Origin: Bacteroidota bacterium
GTDB lineage: Bacteria; Bacteroidota; Ignavibacteria; UBA10030; UBA6906
Length of the DNA stretch: 64,000 nt
Assembly (NCBI GenBank): GCA_030835135.1
Contig: JAUQWO010000088.1
Location: 86,784 to 150,783 of the forward strand
Direction of reading: 5' to 3'
Every line of letters starts with the position of its first letter. Position 1 is the stretch's first letter. The translations under genes and the position numbers were made by a program. The notes below the pieces were generated by a model. That model was given only the letters and a program-made list of their open reading frames with translations. It did not search any database and was not told where the DNA came from. Below are positions 60,105 through 64,000 of this stretch, piece after piece.

Positions 60105-61259
60105 ATGATCAACCGGAGGAGGTTCCTGACCCGCGGGATCGGGGGGATGGCCGCCGTCGCGGCACATGCATTCGCTCCACAAACGTTCGTCCGGGTGTCG
60201 CAGGCGCACGAGCAGCCACGGATGATCCCGCTGATACACATCACCGATCTTTACCATCCACCCCAGGATCCCGATGACCACTTCGATCTCGCGACGATTG
60301 CCGCCCTACCGGAACTCGACCTGCGAGGGGTGATCCTCGATGTCACACAGAAGTTCCTGGAACCGGCACCGGGTGGGTGGGACATCGCGCGCGATCCGGG
60401 ATACATCCCCGTGGTCCAACTGGGGCATATCCTCGGTCGCGCCATTCCGGTGGCTGCCGGGCCCGCCGCGCCTCTTGCTTCCGTGAGTGACGATGTCCGC
60501 GATCGGCCGGCGGCACAGCAGGCCGGGGTCCGCTTGCTGCTGGACCTGCTCGATGCCTCTCCCGGGCCAGTGATGCTATCGGTTGTAGGTTCAGCACGTG
60601 TCGTTGCGGCGGCCTTCAATCGGGCACCGGACCTCCTGCGGGCAAGGGTTGCCGCGGTCGTCCTGAATGCCGGTTCGACCGGCGGGCCGAAGAGGGAATG
60701 GAATGTCGGACTCGACCATGCCGCGTACACGTGTCTCTGGCGTTCCGGTCTGCCGATCCATTGGTATCCGTGCGGCACACCCTCCGGCGCTTTCGATCCC
60801 GCACATGAACGGGGAACGTTCTGGAAGTCGACGCATGCGACGATGCTCCGCTCACTCTCACCGGTCATGCGTGCGTGGTTCGCCAACGCGCTTACGGAGT
60901 CGCGCCGGGGAGACATCATTCACCTGCTTGATGAGCCCGTTGACGTTCCTACCTGGAACAATATCCTGCGCGGTGAGAGGAATATGTGGTCAACTGCTTC
61001 GCTGGTCATGACCGCGGGACGGACACTTGCGCGTACTGGTGATGGTTGGCGGTTCGTTCCGCCGGGAGGCGCCGGGGAGCGTGAGGTGTGGCCCTGGCGG
61101 CTCGATCCGGTATCGGTGTCGGTGAATGACGCAGGCGATGTCACGTGGACGATCGCGACCGATGCATCACGCCAACGGCTCTTCGGCAGGAAGAGCGGCC
61201 CAGGGTTCGGGGCCGCCATGGGAGAGGCACTCGGCGCACTCCTCGGTACGCTGGGTTGA
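60105..61259 (+). CDS. Tat-exported nucleoside-hydrolase-like protein
   Basis: A 384-residue protein with a clear Tat signal (NRRRFLTRGIGGMAAVAAHAFA). The mature part resembles inosine-uridine nucleoside hydrolases: ITDLYHPPQDPDDHFDLATIAAL is in the place of the calcium-binding DTDxGxDDAxA motif and has an insertion; MLSVVGSARVVAAAFNRAP and EWNVGLDHAAYTCLWRSGLPIHWYPCG follow the family. Family members cleave N-glycosidic bonds of nucleosides. The metal motif is altered, so activity is uncertain. GGAGGAGGGG precedes the ATG. The gene stands alone between convergent and riboswitch-controlled neighbours. Confidence 0.75.
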   Translation: MINRRRFLTRGIGGMAAVAAHAFAPQTFVRVSQAHEQPRMIPLIHITDLYHPPQDPDDHFDLATIAALPELDLRGVILDVTQKFLEPAPGGWDIARDPGYIPVVQLGHILGRAIPVAAGPAAPLASVSDDVRDRPAAQQAGVRLLLDLLDASPGPVMLSVVGSARVVAAAFNRAPDLLRARVAAVVLNAGSTGGPKREWNVGLDHAAYTCLWRSGLPIHWYPCGTPSGAFDPAHERGTFWKSTHATMLRSLSPVMRAWFANALTESRRGDIIHLLDEPVDVPTWNNILRGERNMWSTASLVMTAGRTLARTGDGWRFVPPGGAGEREVWPWRLDPVSVSVNDAGDVTWTIATDASRQRLFGRKSGPGFGAAMGEALGALLGTLG

Positions 61260-61342
61260 CCTCCCTGCCGTGATCAGTACACCACCACCTTTCTGGTTCG
61301 GTCCGGCGCGCCTGAGAGGCAGGGGGTGAGCGAATACCGGAC

Positions 61343-61371
61343 TTGCATCTCTCCGCCCAAAATCATACAAT
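61343..61371 (+). promoter_or_regulatory. Promoter of the SAM-riboswitch transcript
   Basis: TTGCAT (61343-61348) and TACAAT (61366-61371) are separated by exactly 17 bases. The expected start of transcription, about seven bases on, is just before the riboswitch aptamer, which supports the call. Confidence 0.75.
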
Positions 61372-61382
61372 AATTCTGTTAA

Positions 61383-61506
61383 TCTTATCAAGAACGGCTG
61401 AGGGAACAGGCCCTGAGACGCCGTAGCAACCGGTCCCGTGAGCGAAACGGGCTGTCAGGTGCTAAATCCTGCCCCGGGTACCGTATCGGGGGAAGATGAG
61501 GAGAAG
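61383..61506 (+). promoter_or_regulatory. SAM-I (S-box) riboswitch
   Basis: The conserved SAM-I elements occur in order: TCTTATCAAGA, GGCTGAGGGAACAGGCCC with TGA, GCCGTAGCAACC, a variable P3 stem, CAGGTGCTAAATCCTGC, and the closing GAAGATGAGGAGAAGA. It binds S-adenosylmethionine. A terminator follows 18 bases downstream and then a methionine-pathway gene, so high SAM should shut the gene off. The recognition is by motif only. Confidence 0.95.
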
Positions 61507-61523
61507 ACGCGTTGCACGAACCG

Positions 61524-61560
61524 TGCCTCTTCCGATCATCTGAAGAGGCATTTTTCATTT
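61524..61560 (+). terminator. Riboswitch-controlled intrinsic terminator
   Basis: TGCCTCTTC pairs with GAAGAGGCA around CGATCATCT and is followed by TTTTTCATTT. It is the expression platform of the SAM-I riboswitch; the antiterminator probably uses the aptamer's P1 strand and AGAAGACGCG region. Confidence 0.88.
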
Positions 61561-61587
61561 CACCCCAGAAGGATGAGGAGCAGCGCG

Positions 61588-62733
61588 ATGCGCTTTCAGA
61601 CCAAGGCGATCCACACCGGCGTGAACAAGGATGCTGCGTACAACAGCGTCATGACACCGATCTATCAGACGTCCACCTTCCGATTCGAGGACATCGGCAC
61701 CACCAAAGGGTACGATTACACGCGTACCTCCAATCCGACGCGCAAGGCGCTCGAAGAGAATATTGCCGCGTTGGAAGGTGGGGCAGGTGCTGTGGCCGTG
61801 GCCACCGGGATGGCCGCGATCGCGACGACGCTGCACCTGTTCAAGTCGGGCGACCATGTGATCGTCACCCATGACTGCTATGGCGGAACGGACCGCATCA
61901 TGCGGACATACCAGGAGCAGTTCAACATCCAGCTCAGCTATGTGAACATGCAGGACCCCGCCAACCTGAAGAAGGCTCTGCGTCCGGAGACGAAGGGTGT
62001 GTGGATCGAGACACCGAGCAACCCGCTGTTGAATGTGCTGGATATCCGCGCGCTTGCGGAGATCGCGCGGGCGCACGGAGCGCTCTCGATCGTGGACAAT
62101 ACCTTCCTCACGCCCGTGAATCAGCGGCCGTTCGATCTGGGTGCGGATGTGATCGTGCACTCCACCACGAAGTATCTCAACGGACACAGCGATGTGGTCG
62201 GGGGCGCAGTGGTTGCGAAGGATCAGAAGGTGGCGGAGCGGATCGCGTATCTCTGCAATGCCCTCGGCCAGGGACAGGCACCGTTCGATGCGTGGCTGGT
62301 GCTTCGCGGCATCAAGACGCTGGTCCCGCGCATGGCCTTGCATGAGACCAATGCACGCGCGATCGCGGAGTATCTGGCGAAGCATCCGCGGGTGAGCACG
62401 GTGTATTACCCCGGACTCGCCACCCATCCGCATCATGCCACGGCGAAGGCGCAGCAGACGGGCTTCGGCGGGATGGTTTCTTTTGAAGTGCGGGGGACGA
62501 TCGACGATGTGAACCGCCTCCTGCGCGGCGTGAAGGTGTTCGCGCTTGCGGAGTCGCTGGGCGGCGTGGAGTCCCTGATCGACCATCCCCAGACGATGAC
62601 GCATGCATCGATGGATCCTGCCTTGAGAGCGGAGGCAGGCATCACCGACACCACGATCCGGCTGTCCATCGGGCTGGAAGACGTGCAGGACCTGATCGAG
62701 GACCTGGAACAGGCTCTGCCAGGGCGGCACTAG
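61588..62733 (+). CDS. metB: Cystathionine gamma-synthase-type PLP enzyme (Cys/Met metabolism)
   Basis: The 381-residue enzyme belongs to the Cys/Met-metabolism PLP family (fold type I). FQTKAIHTGVNKDAAYNSVMTPIYQTSTF and YDYTRTSNPTR begin it, AVATGMAAIATTLHLFKSGDHVI, YGGTDRIMRTY, ETPSNPLLNV and VDNTFLTPVNQRPF follow, and the PLP lysine is in HSTTKYLNGHSDVVGG. The C-terminus (GIEDVQDLIEDLEQAL-like) is typical. SAM-riboswitch control points to methionine synthesis (cystathionine gamma-synthase or O-acetylhomoserine sulfhydrylase); cystathionine lyase cannot be excluded by sequence alone. The ATG at 61588 has GAGGAG eight bases upstream. Confidence 0.9.
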   Translation: MRFQTKAIHTGVNKDAAYNSVMTPIYQTSTFRFEDIGTTKGYDYTRTSNPTRKALEENIAALEGGAGAVAVATGMAAIATTLHLFKSGDHVIVTHDCYGGTDRIMRTYQEQFNIQLSYVNMQDPANLKKALRPETKGVWIETPSNPLLNVLDIRALAEIARAHGALSIVDNTFLTPVNQRPFDLGADVIVHSTTKYLNGHSDVVGGAVVAKDQKVAERIAYLCNALGQGQAPFDAWLVLRGIKTLVPRMALHETNARAIAEYLAKHPRVSTVYYPGLATHPHHATAKAQQTGFGGMVSFEVRGTIDDVNRLLRGVKVFALAESLGGVESLIDHPQTMTHASMDPALRAEAGITDTTIRLSIGLEDVQDLIEDLEQALPGRH

Positions 62734-62795
62734 CCGGCGGCACGCGTGGCCATCGGGAGCAGGAACCTTTTCCGGACAGTGTACGTTACAGTCAC

Positions 62796-62894
62796 ATGAA
62801 GAATTCCAGATCACATAGGATCAATGGCACGGGGGTGTGCGCCTGTTGTTGTCCTCTTCTCCACCGGAGGGCGGCTGCCGTGCCTTGCTCGTAA
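62796..62894 (+). CDS. Cysteine-rich leader peptide upstream of cysK
   Basis: A 32-codon frame lies in the leader of cysK and reads ...GTGVCACCCPLLHRR... to PCS and TAA. Four of five consecutive codons (15-19) are cysteine, TGC-GCC-TGT-TGT-TGT, and a fifth Cys is at 31. No Shine-Dalgarno sequence precedes the ATG; TACGTT eight bases upstream could be a -10 box, so the message may be leaderless. An intrinsic terminator follows at 62923. Such an arrangement suggests that ribosome stalling at cysteine codons, when Cys-tRNA is scarce, controls read-through into cysK. The function is inferred from position and composition. Confidence 0.7.
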   Translation: MKNSRSHRINGTGVCACCCPLLHRRAAAVPCS

Positions 62895-62922
62895 GAGTGC
62901 ACGAACACTGTAGTCTGCTGAC

Positions 62923-62958
62923 AGGCCCTTCGGAAAACCCGTGGGGCCTTTTTCATTT
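62923..62958 (+). terminator. Attenuator-type terminator before cysK
   Basis: AGGCCC (62923-62928) pairs with GGGCCT (62944-62949), extended inside by CGG/CCG, and is followed by TTTTCATTT. It lies 29 bases after the leader peptide stop and 73 bases before cysK, so it must be passed for cysK expression. GCCTGT in the Cys-codon region (62841-62846) is complementary to ACAGGC (62921-62926) at its base. Confidence 0.8.
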
Positions 62959-63030
62959 GCAGTCCAATGATCCATGATCCATGGACAACGGATTAGCGAT
63001 ACTCTCAGAAGAAATCACGAAGGAGGAACG

Positions 63031-63945
63031 ATGAAAGCACAGAACATTCTCGGCACCATCGGCCGGACGCCCGTCGTGCGGCTCGGCAAACTATTTCCGG
63101 GAGACCGCGAAGTGTGGGTGAAGCTGGAGCGCGCCAACCCCGGAGGGAGCATCAAGGACCGGATCGCGTTGTCGATGGTCGAAGATGCGGAGAAGCGCGG
63201 GGTGCTCAAGAAAGGAAGTGTGATCATCGAGCCGACGTCCGGGAACACGGGGATCGGCCTTGCGATCGTGGCGGCAGTGAAGGGATACCGGCTCATCCTG
63301 GTGATGCCTGAGTCGATGTCGATCGAGCGCCGCCGCATCATGTCCGCGTATGGCGCTGAATTCGACCTGACGCCCCGGGAGAAGGGGATGAAGGGGGCGA
63401 TCGAACGCGCGAAGGATCTGGCTGCTGCGACGCCCGGTGCGTGGATCCCACAGCAGTTCGAGAACCAGGCGAACGTCGAGGTGCACAAGACCACGACCGC
63501 CCGGGAGATCCTGGAAGATTTCCCGGAGGGGTTGGATGTCCTCATTACGGGCGTCGGCACCGGCGGACACATCACCGGCGTCGCGGAAGTTGTGCGGGCG
63601 AAGTTCCCGGATCTGGAGGTCTTTGCCGTTGAGCCGGCCCTGTCCCCGGTCTTGAGCGGCGGCGCGCCCGGTCCGCATCCGATCCAGGGGATCGGTGCCG
63701 GGTTCATCCCTGCGATCATGAAGAAGGAATTGCTGGACGGTGTGATCCAGGTGACGAAGGAAGAGGCGTTCCAGTATGCGCAGCGCGCGGCGAAGGAAGA
63801 AGGGATCTTCCTCGGGATATCGTCCGGGGCCTCGCTTGCTGCGGTGGCGAAGAAGTTGCCGGAACTGCCGGCCAGGGCGCGCGTCCTGACGTTCAACTAT
63901 GATACCGGCGAACGGTATCTGTCGATCGACGGGTTGTTCGCGTAG
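63031..63945 (+). CDS. cysK: Cysteine synthase A (O-acetylserine sulfhydrylase)
   Basis: The 304-residue PLP enzyme (fold type II) makes cysteine from O-acetylserine and sulfide. Typical segments: [16 protein letters not shown], the PLP lysine in [22 protein letters not shown], the substrate loop [42 protein letters not shown] and [21 protein letters not shown] precedes the ATG at 63031. It lies behind the cysteine leader peptide and terminator, so cysteine supply probably controls it. CysE is not in the window. The protein ends normally, 55 bases before the window edge. Confidence 0.96.
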   Translation: MKAQNILGTIGRTPVVRLGKLFPGDREVWVKLERANPGGSIKDRIALSMVEDAEKRGVLKKGSVIIEPTSGNTGIGLAIVAAVKGYRLILVMPESMSIERRRIMSAYGAEFDLTPREKGMKGAIERAKDLAAATPGAWIPQQFENQANVEVHKTTTAREILEDFPEGLDVLITGVGTGGHITGVAEVVRAKFPDLEVFAVEPALSPVLSGGAPGPHPIQGIGAGFIPAIMKKELLDGVIQVTKEEAFQYAQRAAKEEGIFLGISSGASLAAVAKKLPELPARARVLTFNYDTGERYLSIDGLFA

Positions 63946-64000
63946 CGCACGCGTTGAGGTTACAGGGTGGGTTCGTTGTGGGGGCCGTTTGGGGGGGGGG

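Noticed and set aside
1..64000. CRISPR array, prophage, transposase or integrase
   Set aside because: No regularly spaced repeats, phage structural genes or transposase motifs were seen.
1..64000. tRNA or rRNA genes
   Set aside because: No cloverleaf-like segment with a convincing T-loop and acceptor stem was noticed; a covariance-model search could still find one.
63978..64000. G homopolymer at the right edge
   Set aside because: It may be a contig-end or sequencing artefact; nothing else suggests function.

Overview
The window is GC-rich chromosomal DNA that looks like a Gram-negative member of the Bacteroidota/Chlorobiota (FCB) group, possibly Ignavibacteria-like. The evidence is two secreted proteins ending in a type IX secretion (T9SS) sorting domain with the YPNPFNPSTTIRF signature, TonB-dependent receptors with N-terminal carboxypeptidase-regulatory-like plug extensions, a HYC_CC_PP-type metal protein, and many signal peptides and lipoboxes. 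Genes are densely packed, often in ATGA start/stop overlaps, and several junctions carry strong GC hairpins. I saw no rRNA, tRNA, CRISPR array, prophage or insertion sequence.

Layout. 1-4.7 kb (minus): a partial split-Soret-like di-haem cytochrome, phosphoglycerate dehydrogenase (serA), and a secreted GH42-like glycosidase. 5-8.4 kb (plus): a DEAD-box RNA helicase and the GTPase TypA/BipA. 8.4-14 kb: a beta-barrel protein, a lipoprotein/TonB receptor pair, a T9SS cargo protein and a lipoprotein FKBP isomerase. 14.4-19.4 kb: a sodium/solute symporter with a tiny membrane partner, another small membrane protein, and the copper ATPase CopA. 19.4-23.3 kb: a pentose operon in which ribulokinase and ribulose-5-phosphate 4-epimerase are coupled to a FucI/AraA-superfamily isomerase instead of a classical AraA. 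24.2-26.8 kb: an ECF sigma factor, a zinc-finger anti-sigma factor fused to HEAT repeats, and a DUF4097 protein built of exact 18-residue repeats. 26.9-30 kb (minus): a metal-linked module (HYC_CC_PP protein, HMA protein, TonB receptor) behind a palindromic candidate operator. 30.3-33.8 kb: a MacA/LolD/MacB-type efflux operon.

34-40.7 kb holds secreted and periplasmic proteins (GH43-like glycosidase, an alpha/beta hydrolase with T9SS tail, DUF2911-TPR) and an intergenic repeat cluster. 40.8-47.3 kb (minus) is the most unusual locus: an SPFH-domain membrane protein overlaps a 1,867-residue protein that joins a degenerate aminotransferase domain, an intact PLP aminotransferase domain and a phosphoenolpyruvate-carboxylase-like domain. 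47.5-54.4 kb: a PhyH dioxygenase, a PhzF isomerase, a NarL-type two-component system, a coiled-coil lipoprotein and a MenC-like enolase-superfamily enzyme. 54.5-61.3 kb: two overlapping micro-genes, a thymidylate-synthase-like protein, a secreted PHP phosphoesterase, a GH95 glycosidase, a membrane protein and a Tat-exported nucleoside-hydrolase-like protein.

61.3-64 kb is a sulfur amino acid region under two separate leader controls: a promoter, SAM-I riboswitch and terminator before a cystathionine gamma-synthase-type gene, then a 32-codon cysteine-rich leader peptide (Cys-Ala-Cys-Cys-Cys) and terminator before cysK. The strongest candidates for new biology are the aminotransferase-PEPC fusion with its SPFH partner and the cysteine leader peptide.
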